Shown here in pieces: positions 49,430 through 57,291 of a DNA stretch of 64,000 nucleotides; position 1 is the first letter of the stretch, and every line of letters starts with the position of its first letter. The notes below the pieces were generated by a model, which was given only the letters and a program-made list of their open reading frames with translations, was not told the DNA's origin and did not search any database. Source of the DNA: Rubrivivax sp. (GTDB taxonomy: Bacteria > Pseudomonadota > Gammaproteobacteria > Burkholderiales > Burkholderiaceae_C); contig JALHMT010000023.1 of the NCBI GenBank assembly GCA_022843905.1, positions 20,937 through 84,936 of the forward strand, written 5' to 3'. Both the position numbers and the translations under genes were made by a program.

Positions 49430-49484
49430 GTGTGAACTCCCGGCAGGTTGAATGGACCTCGGACCTCCGTGCTGCTGGCCCCAC

Positions 49485-49874
49485 CTATGGGTTCAGTGAC
49501 GGCACTTCCTCGGTCACGAAGTTTCCAGGAAGAACGACTTCCAGCAGTTCGATGTCTTCGCTGTGCCCGAGCTCGCGGTGGCGGATCCCAGGCGGCTGGT
49601 GGACGCAGGACCCCGCCTCCAGCCTGACCACGCCCTGGCCCTCGTACTCGAACTCGATCCAGCCCTTGAGGATGTAGACCAGCTGGAAGTCCGTCCGGTG
49701 CAGGTGCGGCTGGCTGGAGAACTCCTTGCCGGCCGCAGCCCGGATGACGTGCGCGGCCACCCGGCCTTCGGTGGCCTTCCTGATGCCGAGATCCCTGTAT
49801 TCGAAGAACGATCTCAGTCCGCGTTCGAAGACGGCGTCGCTGGCGTGCGTTGCAACGAATCCCCGTGTCGTCAT
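49485..49874 (-). CDS. Cupin-domain protein
   Basis: 129 residues, single cupin. Motif 1 HLHRTDFQLVYILKGWIEFEYEGQG and motif 2 GSCVHQPPGIRHRELGHSEDIE hold the metal-binding histidines and glutamate. ATG 49874 has a strong AAGGAGAG site seven bases upstream. Confidence 0.85.
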   Translation of the reverse strand: MTTRGFVATHASDAVFERGLRSFFEYRDLGIRKATEGRVAAHVIRAAAGKEFSSQPHLHRTDFQLVYILKGWIEFEYEGQGVVRLEAGSCVHQPPGIRHRELGHSEDIELLEVVLPGNFVTEEVPSLNP

Positions 49875-49915
49875 GGATCTCTCCTTGCGAACGCCGCGTC
49901 GCGGCGTCCCGTCAA

Positions 49916-50308
49916 CTACTTGGCGCGATGGATGGCACAGAGCTTGTGTCCATCGGGGTCCCTGACGTAGGCCAGGTGGATGGGGCCCATGTTGCCGGAG
50001 CGCAGTCCCGGGGGGTCCTCGATCGACCGGCCGCCGTTTGCGACGGCGACATCGTGAAACTGCTGCACCTGCTCTGGCGAGTTGCACCGGAAGCCGATCG
50101 TGCCCCCGTTGGCCGACGTCGCTTCCTGACCATCGATGGGTTGCGTCAGACCGAAAGTGCTGCCGTCGTGTCGATAGAAGATCCTCACGTGGCCGGTAGC
50201 AGCGACGTTGCGCATGGGCTCGCCCGCGCCGAGCACGCCCAGCACGGCGTCGTAGAAGCGTTTGGACCGTTCGATGTCGTTCGATCCGAGCATGACGTGG
50301 TTCAGCAT
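49916..50308 (-). CDS. VOC family protein
   Basis: 130 residues. Begins MLNHVMLGSNDIERSKRFYDAVLG and ends with GNMGPIHLAYVRDPDGHKLCAIHR, the standard paired VOC motifs. No attC is visible on either side. Confidence 0.85.
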   Translation of the reverse strand: MLNHVMLGSNDIERSKRFYDAVLGVLGAGEPMRNVAATGHVRIFYRHDGSTFGLTQPIDGQEATSANGGTIGFRCNSPEQVQQFHDVAVANGGRSIEDPPGLRSGNMGPIHLAYVRDPDGHKLCAIHRAK

Positions 50309-50417
50309 GGCGAAATGGTAAGTGGTGGTGGAGGGACGGGGAATGCTACGGCCTCGGCGGCGCCCGGTGAAGCCCGACAGCGTCTGCAGGACGTCGGCCC
50401 CGGTTCGGGCACTCCGT

Positions 50418-50519
50418 TCATTGCAGAGGGAGCTTGTAGTCCGGGCCGGGCGCCAACTCGCCTTCGAACCCGATGGCGATGGCCACCAGATGCGACAGGA
50501 CGAGAAGGAGCTTCTTCAT
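50418..50519 (-). pseudogene. Truncated N-terminal fragment of an exported protein
   Basis: A 33-codon frame, MKKLLLVLSHLVAIAIGFEG then ELAPGPDYKLPLQ and stop, has GAGG nine bases upstream. The first 18 residues resemble the signal anchor of DM13-type exported proteins, but the body is missing, so it is probably a remnant; a genuine small protein cannot be excluded. It lies in the 283-base gap between two genes. Confidence 0.35.
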
Positions 50520-50591
50520 GATGATGGACCTCACGGAGGTCGAGGTGACTGGGGCCGGGGCTCGCAGGACTCGAGACGGTCGGCAAGCCGT

Positions 50592-51503
50592 TCACCAGGC
50601 CTGCCCGGCGGGCGTGCCCTGGTGGTAGCGCAACTGCCAGCCAGACGGGAACATCATCCAGATCGATGAACGCAGCGTGTGGTTGACCAGGCCCGCACTG
50701 TCGACCTGCGCAGACCGGTAGGTGAGCAGCGCGACCCCGGGTCCGAGTTCGACGAGCGCAAACGAGTCGGACACCACGGCGGGATGGGCCTTCAGCGAAG
50801 ACAGGTAGCCAAGCACCGTGTCGCGGTCGTAAGCCCTGCCGGAGCGTCCAACCTCGTGAAAATCCGGGTGCAGCAGTTGCTCCAGACGCTCCCGGGTGCA
50901 GCGAACACCCGGGTGATGCAGTTCGACCTCGAGGGCCTGGATCTCTTGCAGCGACGTGCTCGGGGCGGGTTGATCTCGTGCGGTCCGCCCTCGTGCGTCT
51001 GCTGGAACCACGAGCGGGTCCCGGCTTCGCCGTGCCCACTGGATGACGTACTCGTTGTCGCCGTCCAGCCGCGCCCCGACCTTCTCGAAACCCGCCTTCT
51101 GGACCACCCGGGTGGAAGCGAAGTTGGTCGGGGAGACTTCAGCCACCACTTCGGTGGCGCCGGCATCGAAGGCCGTGCCGACCAGCAGCCGCAGAGCCTC
51201 GGTGGCGGCTCCATGGCCTTGCGCAGCAGGCGCCACGCCATAACCGACCTCCACCCTGCCGACCACCGGGGCGTTCTTGAACCCGCAGCCCCCGATGATT
51301 CTGGCGTCCTCCTGGTTGACGATGAGGAAGGTCGTCGACCAGGGCACAGGATGGCCCGCGCTGGCGAGTTCGAGAGACCGGGCCGCGACGAAGGCGGGGG
51401 GCAGGGACCCAGGCTCCACGTGGTCTTCTAGGCCTTCAGGCACACGTGACGCCGCCAGCGCCTCGAGCGCCGCGGTTGGCAGTTGGAGCAGGTGGACAGT
51501 CAT
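50592..51503 (-). CDS. Fusion of GNAT acetyltransferase and DUF4440/NTF2-like domain
   Basis: 303 residues. The first about 155 are a RimJ-type acetyltransferase (VGYGVAPAAQGHGAATEALR, NFASTRVVQKAGFEKVGARLDGD). A linker rich in Arg/Pro/Ala leads to a DUF4440-like cone-fold domain from about 180 (LQEIQALEVELHHPGVRCTRERLEQLLHPDFHEVGRSG). The join has no stop or frameshift, so this is either a true fusion or two genes merged by loss of the spacer. Confidence 0.8.
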   Translation of the reverse strand: MTVHLLQLPTAALEALAASRVPEGLEDHVEPGSLPPAFVAARSLELASAGHPVPWSTTFLIVNQEDARIIGGCGFKNAPVVGRVEVGYGVAPAAQGHGAATEALRLLVGTAFDAGATEVVAEVSPTNFASTRVVQKAGFEKVGARLDGDNEYVIQWARRSRDPLVVPADARGRTARDQPAPSTSLQEIQALEVELHHPGVRCTRERLEQLLHPDFHEVGRSGRAYDRDTVLGYLSSLKAHPAVVSDSFALVELGPGVALLTYRSAQVDSAGLVNHTLRSSIWMMFPSGWQLRYHQGTPAGQAW

Positions 51504-51638
51504 GTCGCAAGGCTCAGGCTGCGAGCGGGCCAGCGCTCCGGGGCGGGCGTGCTGTCAGGCATCACGCAAGCAATGTACCAGTCCCTGTGTCCGAGCCAAG
51601 ATCGCCGGTCCCTTGGGGGAGCGCGGTCGAGCGAGGTG

Positions 51639-52196
51639 TCACCCCTCACGCGCGGCCAGGCGCTGCCTGACTTCATCGGCAAGGGCCTGGATGCTGCGCT
51701 CGCCGATCGCATGCAGCGTGCTCAGCGTGATGGCCCGTTCGGGAAACAAGGGTCCCCATGCAGACGCTGCTTCGAACTGCCGCGCCAGTTCTTCACGGTC
51801 GCGCTGCGAGTCGGCATGTCCCGGATGGCGTTGTCGCGCGATGAAGCGGCTCAGTGCGACGGATGCGGGGCAATGGCAGTGAACCTCGACCACGGCCGCG
51901 CCGCGAGATTGCAGCCAGGCCGTCGGTGTGCCCGAGCGTGACAGGGCCATAGGATGCCGCCACCACGAAGTCACGATGGCAGCACCCGCCGTCAGCGCTG
52001 CCGTTTCCAGTGCGGCATCGGCCACTCTGCTGAGGGGCGCACGTGCTTCCAGCGTCGGCGCCTGGCTGGACGAGAACAGGCTCTCCAGGAAGCTGTCCTT
52101 GTCGAAGGCAGGCATGCCGAGCCTCGGGGCGAGCTCGCAGGCCAGCGTTGTCTTGCCACTGGCGGGCAACCCTGAGACGACGACGAACGCGTGCAT
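51639..52196 (-). CDS. Small P-loop kinase
   Basis: 185 residues. Walker A SGLPASGKTTLACELA near residue 8, then AFDKDSFLE (Walker B-like/lid start) and a C-terminal region with RFIARQRHPGHAD. Similar small AAA/zeta-type kinases phosphorylate small molecules such as antibiotics or nucleotides; target unknown. Confidence 0.8.
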   Translation of the reverse strand: MHAFVVVSGLPASGKTTLACELAPRLGMPAFDKDSFLESLFSSSQAPTLEARAPLSRVADAALETAALTAGAAIVTSWWRHPMALSRSGTPTAWLQSRGAAVVEVHCHCPASVALSRFIARQRHPGHADSQRDREELARQFEAASAWGPLFPERAITLSTLHAIGERSIQALADEVRQRLAAREG

Positions 52197-52232
52197 CTGC
52201 GGGCTTTCGGCGGGGGAGCGGTCCTGCGCGGG

Positions 52233-52679
52233 CTACCTGGCCCTGGGCTCGCCTGCATCGGCGACGCTTGGGCCGTGGAACATGCGCTGGACGCCCGCCT
52301 TGAACGCGGCCGACTCGCACAAGGCGCAGGGTCTGGACGTCGAGTACAGCACGGAGCCCCTGACGCCGTTCGGCCCCACCTCTGCGAGCGCGTGCTTGAT
52401 GGCTTCGCGTTCGGCATGCGCATCGGCGTCCTGGTTCTTGACGACGCGGCTGGGCCCGAAGCCGATGATTCGATCGTCCTTGACCAGGACCGCACCATAA
52501 GGCTGATCGCCCCAGGACAGCGCCTCGGCCTTCATCTGCTCCGCCGCCGCCATCCACCTCCTGCTGGCGTGTGGTGAGGCGGCCACCGCCCAACCCGGGC
52601 TGCAGCACACGGCAAGCGGAGCCAACGCCAGCCTGCGGCGGTCGAGGAACACCGTGGTGTGGCGGACAGTGGTCTTCAT
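52233..52679 (-). CDS. Exported nucleoside/cytidine deaminase family protein
   Basis: 148 residues. Zinc-deaminase motifs H88-A-E90 (DADAHAEREAIKHA) and PC118-A-L-C121 are intact. Unusually, the domain is preceded by a leader with an arginine patch and hydrophobic run (RRRLALAPLAVCCSPGWAVAASPHA), suggesting export. ATG 52679. Substrate may be guanine, cytosine or a related base. Confidence 0.82.
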   Translation of the reverse strand: MKTTVRHTTVFLDRRRLALAPLAVCCSPGWAVAASPHASRRWMAAAEQMKAEALSWGDQPYGAVLVKDDRIIGFGPSRVVKNQDADAHAEREAIKHALAEVGPNGVRGSVLYSTSRPCALCESAAFKAGVQRMFHGPSVADAGEPRAR

Positions 52680-52744
52680 GGCACCCCTCCAGCGAATCGA
52701 TGTTGACGTTTCCCTGTCGCGAAGCCGATCGGACTCCGGTTTTG

Positions 52745-53134
52745 CTAGGCCCGCGGCCTGGCGGCTATGGCTTCGCATTCGACGAACAGCGTCGGGGCGA
52801 CCAGCTGCGACACGAAGACCGCCGTGGAAGCGGGCCTGTGGGCGCCCAGCAACTTCGCTCTTGCGGTGCGAACCGTCTGGATGTCGTGGCCTGCGACGAC
52901 GAACAGCGTCAGCTTGATCAGGGACGATGCATCGAGGCCATGCACACGCAAGGCTGCGGCCATGTTGTCGAACATCTGTTCCGACTGCTCGGCCAGCGTC
53001 GGTGGTGTCGATCCGTCGGGCCTGATGCCCACCTGCCCGGAAAGAAACACCAGATCGGTGCCGGCCGGCACGACTGCAGTGTGGCTGTATCCGGTGGGCA
53101 CATGCACATCGGGCGGATTGACGAAGGTGGTCAT
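52745..53134 (-). CDS. RidA (YjgF/YER057c/UK114) family protein
   Basis: 129 residues. GYSHTAVVPAGTDLVFLSGQVGIRPDGS and RTARAKLLGAHRPASTAVFVSQL match the family; the reactive-imine arginine is in the RPASTAV segment. Likely a deaminase of enamine/imine intermediates. ATG 53134. Confidence 0.88.
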   Translation of the reverse strand: MTTFVNPPDVHVPTGYSHTAVVPAGTDLVFLSGQVGIRPDGSTPPTLAEQSEQMFDNMAAALRVHGLDASSLIKLTLFVVAGHDIQTVRTARAKLLGAHRPASTAVFVSQLVAPTLFVECEAIAARPRA

Positions 53135-53199
53135 GGTGTCTGGGTTCCGGGTTCGGAGTTGCGGGGTATGAGCCTGGGTTGCCTGACCTGGCGCGTCGT

Positions 53200-53697
53200 C
53201 TAGCCAAGCACCGCCGGATTCAGGCGCCACAGGGCGAGATTCAGAGCGGCAGCGAAGCTGACCCATGCCAGGTAGGGCAGCAGCAGGACAGCGGCGAGCC
53301 GGTGAAGCGGCCAGAACAGGAAGATGGTCGCGGCGATCAGCAGCCAGAGAACGGCGATCTCTGCAAATGCGACGGCGCCCAGCCGCCAGGCGAAGAACAG
53401 CCAGGTCCAGAGTGCGTTGGCAATCAGCTGCGCCACATGGAGCTTCAGGGCCGTGCCGGCGCCCCGGAACCCATGCTCGCGCCAGACCAGCCAGGCCGAA
53501 ACGCCCATGAGAACGAAGAGCACCGACCAGACCGGACCGAAGAGCCAGGCCGGCGGCGCCCAGGGCGGCTGCACGAGCTGGCCATAGAAGCCCGCGGCAT
53601 TGATGGAGGCCAGGCCGCCGATCCCCCCGGCGATGAAACTGGCCAGCAGCCAGCCGGCGAGCCCGAAGACCTGTGCGACCGTGGAGGAACGAGCCAT
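53200..53697 (-). CDS. TspO/MBR family membrane protein
   Basis: 165 residues with five membrane helices. The family signature WAPPAWLFGPVWSVLFVLMGVSAWLVW and ANALWTWLFFAWR are clear. Bacterial TspO binds porphyrins and affects tetrapyrrole regulation. Single gene. Confidence 0.92.
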   Translation of the reverse strand: MARSSTVAQVFGLAGWLLASFIAGGIGGLASINAAGFYGQLVQPPWAPPAWLFGPVWSVLFVLMGVSAWLVWREHGFRGAGTALKLHVAQLIANALWTWLFFAWRLGAVAFAEIAVLWLLIAATIFLFWPLHRLAAVLLLPYLAWVSFAAALNLALWRLNPAVLG

Positions 53698-53724
53698 GGG
53701 TGTCCTGTGGGGCCTGACGCGATG

Positions 53725-54135
53725 TCAGGCAGCACTGCGTTGCGGAAAGCGACTGAGGTGTTCATGAACGATCCTGAACCTGCCATCGTCACGGGCCAGG
53801 ACGCGGGTGCCTCGCCCTTGAACCTTGAACGCCCTGCCACCTTGCGCGCCTTCCCAGGTGTAGGTGTAGGTGGCTGATGCCGAGGCGCTGTCGGTCGTCA
53901 AGACGACGATCTCGGACAGGTGGAAGCTGGACTTCCTGACCGTGGGATCCCCTCGCCAGGTCTTCTCGAATGCGGCCTGGATCGCCTGGCGACCGACGAA
54001 GTCTCCGTCGTTGAATCGAAAGTACGCATGCTCATCGATCATGTTTTCCAGAAGGCTGAAGTCCTCCTTCATCGCCAGAGCCTCGAAGTGGTGCAGGAAC
54101 TGGATGACCGAGTCGGCTGCAATGCGGGTTTCCAT
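53725..54135 (-). CDS. NTF2-like (SnoaL/DUF4440 type) protein
   Basis: 136 residues; FEALAMKEDFSLLENMIDEHAYFRFNDGDFVGRQAIQAAFEKTW and SASATYTYTWEGAQGG are typical of the cone-shaped NTF2-like fold. No catalytic residues can be assigned. Confidence 0.78.
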   Translation of the reverse strand: METRIAADSVIQFLHHFEALAMKEDFSLLENMIDEHAYFRFNDGDFVGRQAIQAAFEKTWRGDPTVRKSSFHLSEIVVLTTDSASASATYTYTWEGAQGGRAFKVQGRGTRVLARDDGRFRIVHEHLSRFPQRSAA

Positions 54136-54257
54136 GAGGGGTGCATCCCTTGCTGTCGTTGTGAACCCCGAAACGTCGATGCCTGAGATGACGGCCGGGT
54201 GTCAGCCCGGCCGGGCAGACCGGGCCCGGCGCCTGCGGGCAGGCGCTTGTGGGTGCT

Positions 54258-54638
54258 TCACGCTTGCACCCGCCAGGGCGGAAACCGCCGGTTCTCTCCG
54301 GCCCAGTACAGGCATACGACGTTGCCCGAGGGGTCGACCAGACGCGCCTCGCGCCACAGCCACGGCTGGTCCTGTGGTCCCTGGGTGAAGGCGTAACCAC
54401 GTTCCTCGAGCGCCTTGACCCGTGCGTCCAGGTCCTCGCACTCGAAGTACACGACGACGCCTGAAGGCGGAGCCGGATGCGAAACCTGATGCACCGAGAA
54501 GGTGGAGCCGCCGTCCTCGCATTCGAAACGGGCGTACCGTGGAGATGAGCTCACGATGAGGCGCAGGCCCAGGCCGACGTAGAACCTGACCGAGGCGTCA
54601 ACATCGTGTGTTGGTAGGGTGACTTGATTGAGTTGCAC
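54258..54638 (-). CDS. VOC family protein
   Basis: 126 residues from GTG 54638 (MQLNQVTLPTHDVDASVRFYVGLG), which starts the fold exactly; the frame runs open to 55202. Ends with RLVDPSGNVVCLYWAG, the second VOC motif. Immediately before another VOC gene (54707). Confidence 0.8.
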   Translation of the reverse strand: MQLNQVTLPTHDVDASVRFYVGLGLRLIVSSSPRYARFECEDGGSTFSVHQVSHPAPPSGVVVYFECEDLDARVKALEERGYAFTQGPQDQPWLWREARLVDPSGNVVCLYWAGENRRFPPWRVQA

Positions 54639-54706
54639 GGTGCAGGGATGATTTTTCCCAAGGCCAGCTGTTCGAGAGATCACTCTCGCCAACGAATCGG
54701 GGTCGT

Positions 54707-55090
54707 TCAACTGCCCAGTGGAGGTTGCCAGAGTTCGATCTTGTTGCCCTCTGGATCCATGACCCACCCGAACTTTCCATACTCGGACTCTTCCACCTTC
54801 TCGTCCACGGCGCAGCCTTCTGCTCGAAGCACGGCCAGCAGCGCGTGCAGGTCTTCGACCCGGTAGTTCACCATGAAGCTCGCCGTGCTCGGAGCGAAGT
54901 ACGAAGTGTCCTCCTTGAACGGACTCCAGATCGTGGTGCCCTTGGCGCCAGGATTGTCTTCCGCCCACCTGAAGGCAACGCCACCCCAGTCCTGGACATC
55001 GAGGCCCAGGTGAGTGCGATACCACTCGTTCAACGCCTTCGGGTCCTTCGCCTTGAAGAACACGCCGCCAATGCCTGTGACACGTCTCAT
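54707..55090 (-). CDS. VOC family protein
   Basis: 127 residues from ATG 55090 (MRRVTGIGGVFFKAKDPKALNEWYRTHLG). Ends GKFGWVMDPEGNKIELWQPP, the second VOC half-motif. The frame runs open to 55156 but the extra residues are not VOC-like. Confidence 0.85.
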   Translation of the reverse strand: MRRVTGIGGVFFKAKDPKALNEWYRTHLGLDVQDWGGVAFRWAEDNPGAKGTTIWSPFKEDTSYFAPSTASFMVNYRVEDLHALLAVLRAEGCAVDEKVEESEYGKFGWVMDPEGNKIELWQPPLGS

Positions 55091-55282
55091 CCGGGTCTCC
55101 CGAACCATGGGTCTTTGCCGTCCGACAGCTGACGAGTCCTCCGAGCTGCGGAACAAGGGGTCGTCCGATCAACGCGCTAGCGTAAGCCGGGATCGCACGC
55201 ATGTACAGACCGCCGCGGGCCGGGCCTGTCGCGCCCCCCTGGCGGGCCGGCTTGAGCCGGGTGCCAGCGTCGGGCCACGCTG

Positions 55283-55453
55283 TCAGCGCTGAGCCAGGGC
55301 CATGCTCATTCCGCGCCCGGCCATCAGCCCCTCGACGTCCTTAGGAGAGAGGGCCTTGATGTCGCGAGACTCCATGCCAGCATAGTGCGAAAGAGAAGCG
55401 CATCCGGCGAGTGCCGATGCGATGAGAGTGACGATGAGCGCGGGACTGGGCAT
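55283..55453 (-). pseudogene. Truncated lipoprotein fragment
   Basis: A 56-codon frame with signal and lipobox (IVTLIASALAGC) followed by SRDIKALSPKDVEGLMAGRGMSMALAQR and a stop. The AGRGMxxALA segment is the start of a conserved domain of small periplasmic proteins in this group, so the gene is cut short just as the domain begins. Its ATG overlaps the upstream GNAT stop (TGATG). It marks the left border of the recognisable array. Confidence 0.5.
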
Positions 55454-55962
55454 CACCGGAGGGTCCGTGACATTGCCGTGCATGGCAACCGGACTCCACC
55501 TGCGACAACGTGATGCTTGAGTTCACCTGCGGAGTAACCGGCATGCGCATAGAACGCCACGGAGTTGAGTGAAGCCTGCAACTGCAGCTCTTCGGTGCCC
55601 AGACTCAGCGCGTGCTCTTCCAGCGCGCGTAGTAGGCGTGGGCCGATGCCGCGGCGCACGTGCACTGGACTGACATAGACCGCGACAACAAGCGACTGCT
55701 CGGGCGCGAGCTGCGCAAAGCCGGCGATCTCACCTTGTACCTCGGCAACAACTACCACCTGTTCTTGAATGGGTGCGTGGTAGCTCTGCGGCGAGCGACC
55801 GCTGCACCATGCGTCGATCTGCGCTGCGGTGTAGCTTCGCGCGGCGAGCGCACGAATTGAAGCCATGTGAACCCGGTAGATGGGCGCAGCGTCCTGCTGG
55901 GTTGCGCGCCGAAGCAAGACTGAGATGTCTACGTTCGAGCCAAGCGAGCAGTTAGGCGTCAT
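55453..55962 (-). CDS. GNAT acetyltransferase at the array's left end
   Basis: Up to 169 residues. The core IRALAARSYTAAQIDAWCSG, VAVYVSPVHVRRGIGPRLLRALEEHAL and NSVAFYAHAGYSAGE is a GNAT fold. The ATG at 55962 overlaps the attC remnant and the preceding cassette stop, so the first dozen residues derive from attC sequence; a TTG at about 55915 is possible. No attC follows its stop; instead it runs into the truncated lipoprotein by TGATG. Confidence 0.75.
   Translation of the reverse strand: MTPNCSLGSNVDISVLLRRATQQDAAPIYRVHMASIRALAARSYTAAQIDAWCSGRSPQSYHAPIQEQVVVVAEVQGEIAGFAQLAPEQSLVVAVYVSPVHVRRGIGPRLLRALEEHALSLGTEELQLQASLNSVAFYAHAGYSAGELKHHVVAGGVRLPCTAMSRTLR
55926..55957 (-). other. Half attC site
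   Basis: Minus strand reads GCCTAACTGCTCGCTTGGCT then CGAACG: the RYYYAAC core (here 55951-55957, plus strand gttaggc) and the adjoining arm are present, but the partner core GTTRRRY is missing before the GNAT gene begins. A one-sided attC could not be excised, so the two genes are now locked together. Confidence 0.65.
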
Positions 55963-56449
55963 TCCGCTTGAGAAGGGCGATGCGTTCACTGACTGTTGGC
56001 GGCAATCTGGCGAGCCCGGCAAGAACGGGAAGAACAATCGCAGTGAGCGCGGAGACATACAGCGCGATGCCAAACGCATGGCCTTGTTGGAAGGTGGAGC
56101 CGCTACTCCAGGAAACCCCTCCGACACCGACGATGGTAGATGCCAAGGCTGCGACACCCACGATACCGATGCGTCTGTGGATTCTTGGTGCCAGTAGAAG
56201 GACTGTCTTCACGTCGCGCCAAGGCAAGCCGTCTTGCTCGTCCGAGGGTGAAGTCTTGGGGTTCCTGGCCTGAGCCAGGGGCGTTGCGTGCGCGACTACC
56301 AAGAGGACCAAGAGAAAGAAGATCACGAACCCTGCAAGAAGGGGTGCCTTGAGAAGCTCCGCTTCCGCTGTATCGGAAGAGACCCAGAATGCGGCGCACA
56401 CATTCATGGCCAAGAGAAAAAGAGCAGTGAACTCGGCTGCGCGTAGCAT
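55952..56449 (-). CDS. Integral membrane protein, cassette gene
   Basis: 165 residues with four hydrophobic segments (LFLLAMNVCAAFWV, AGFVIFFLLVLLVVAHA, IVGVAALASTIVGVGGV, ALYVSALTAIVLPVLAGLA). The stop TAA is part of the attC core (55952-55954). It begins about 23 bases after the 59-base attC of the neighbouring cassette. Function not recognised. Confidence 0.72.
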   Translation of the reverse strand: MLRAAEFTALFLLAMNVCAAFWVSSDTAEAELLKAPLLAGFVIFFLLVLLVVAHATPLAQARNPKTSPSDEQDGLPWRDVKTVLLLAPRIHRRIGIVGVAALASTIVGVGGVSWSSGSTFQQGHAFGIALYVSALTAIVLPVLAGLARLPPTVSERIALLKRNDA

Positions 56450-56471
56450 AGGGCAACGGATTGGTTATGAC

Positions 56472-56530
56472 GCCCAACATTCGAGTTACGCCGCCTGCCG
56501 TAGCGGGTCGGCTTGAACGAGAGCTTGGGC
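56472..56530 (-). other. attC site, 59 bases
   Basis: Plus-strand ends gcccaac (56472-56478) and cttgggc (56524-56530), exactly 59 bases apart end to end, with inverted arms around gccgcctgccgtagcgggtc. The far core matches RYYYAAC; the near one has one change in GTTRRRY. It follows the gene at 56542 by 11 bases. Confidence 0.82.
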
Positions 56531-56541
56531 ATCACTCGCGC

Positions 56542-57030
56542 TCACCGACAGGATGGCTTTGTTGCTGCGCCCCCGCAAGTTCTTTGGACAAGCATCTCGA
56601 CCTTGAATGGACTTGGCGAAACGCGGAGGTCAATCTCTGCCCGATAAGAGGTCGTTGATACGGCTCCCTGGGGGGTCCGACTCTCGTGCTTTAGAACGCC
56701 AGGCACGGTGATGGTCAGGCTCGCCTTGTCTTGCTTCGCGGCGATTGCCGCACCTGAGGGCGTGAAGGTTGAAGTGAAGGTTGCCGCGCCCTGAGGATCT
56801 ACAAACCCGGTCAGGCGCTTCATGAAGTCTGCCCAACCGGGCGCTGTGAAGATCGGCTTGGTGTCCACAAGGCTCGCGAGTTCACTCTGACGGAAGTTCA
56901 AGGCATCAACGGCCGCCTTCTCTGCGAACCGTATCCGAGGATCGGCTGCGCTGACCTGGGCATCGGAGCTGGCGCATGCGGAGCTTGCCAGAAAGACCGA
57001 AGCGAAAAGAAGAGCGACGGGTGCGCGCAT
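56542..57030 (-). CDS. Exported protein or lipoprotein, cassette gene
   Basis: 162 residues. Signal peptide VALLFASVFLASSACASSDA (possible lipoprotein cysteine). Body: FAEKAAVDALNFRQSELASLVDTKPIFTAPGWADFMKRLTGF, followed by alternating strands. The layout recalls DotI/IcmL-like secreted domains, but weakly. ATG 57030. Its codon use is less G/C rich at third positions than in the left part of the window. Confidence 0.65.
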   Translation of the reverse strand: MRAPVALLFASVFLASSACASSDAQVSAADPRIRFAEKAAVDALNFRQSELASLVDTKPIFTAPGWADFMKRLTGFVDPQGAATFTSTFTPSGAAIAAKQDKASLTITVPGVLKHESRTPQGAVSTTSYRAEIDLRVSPSPFKVEMLVQRTCGGAATKPSCR

Positions 57031-57045
57031 TGGGTCTCCCGTGAT

Positions 57046-57291
57046 GCCTAACGCAGAGTTGACCGGGCGACGACGGATAGGCGCCTTGCCCGCAAGGTGC
57101 AGCATAGACAGCGAGCCCCTCGCGCGCAAGGTGCCCAGCCGTTGGTGCTCCGGTTGATCGACCCAAAAGCCAAGCTCACACGCGATGATGAGTGCGTAGA
57201 GCAAGTAGGGCTCGTCCAGCATGGTTGGCAACTCGTTCCTGGCGCCTTGCAGTGCTTGCCTCCGCGGGTCAGCTTGAGCGAGGGGTCAGGC
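57046..57291 (-). other. Long attC site of 246 bases
   Basis: Plus-strand cores gcctaac (57046-57052) and gtcaggc (57285-57291, one change from GTTRRRY). The arms next to them are complementary in outline (gagttgaccgggc / gcgggtcagcttgagc). The interior is unusually long. Its 57120-57160 segment (aaggtgcccagccgttggtg) recurs in the short site at 58779. The hydrolase stop codon lies in the near core. Confidence 0.72.

Noticed and set aside
57046..57231. Small open frame (MLDEPYLLYALIIACELGF...) within the long attC
   Set aside because: It lies wholly between the two attC cores, has no family match and its end is the attC core; treated as attC interior, though an ORF-bearing mini-cassette cannot be fully excluded.
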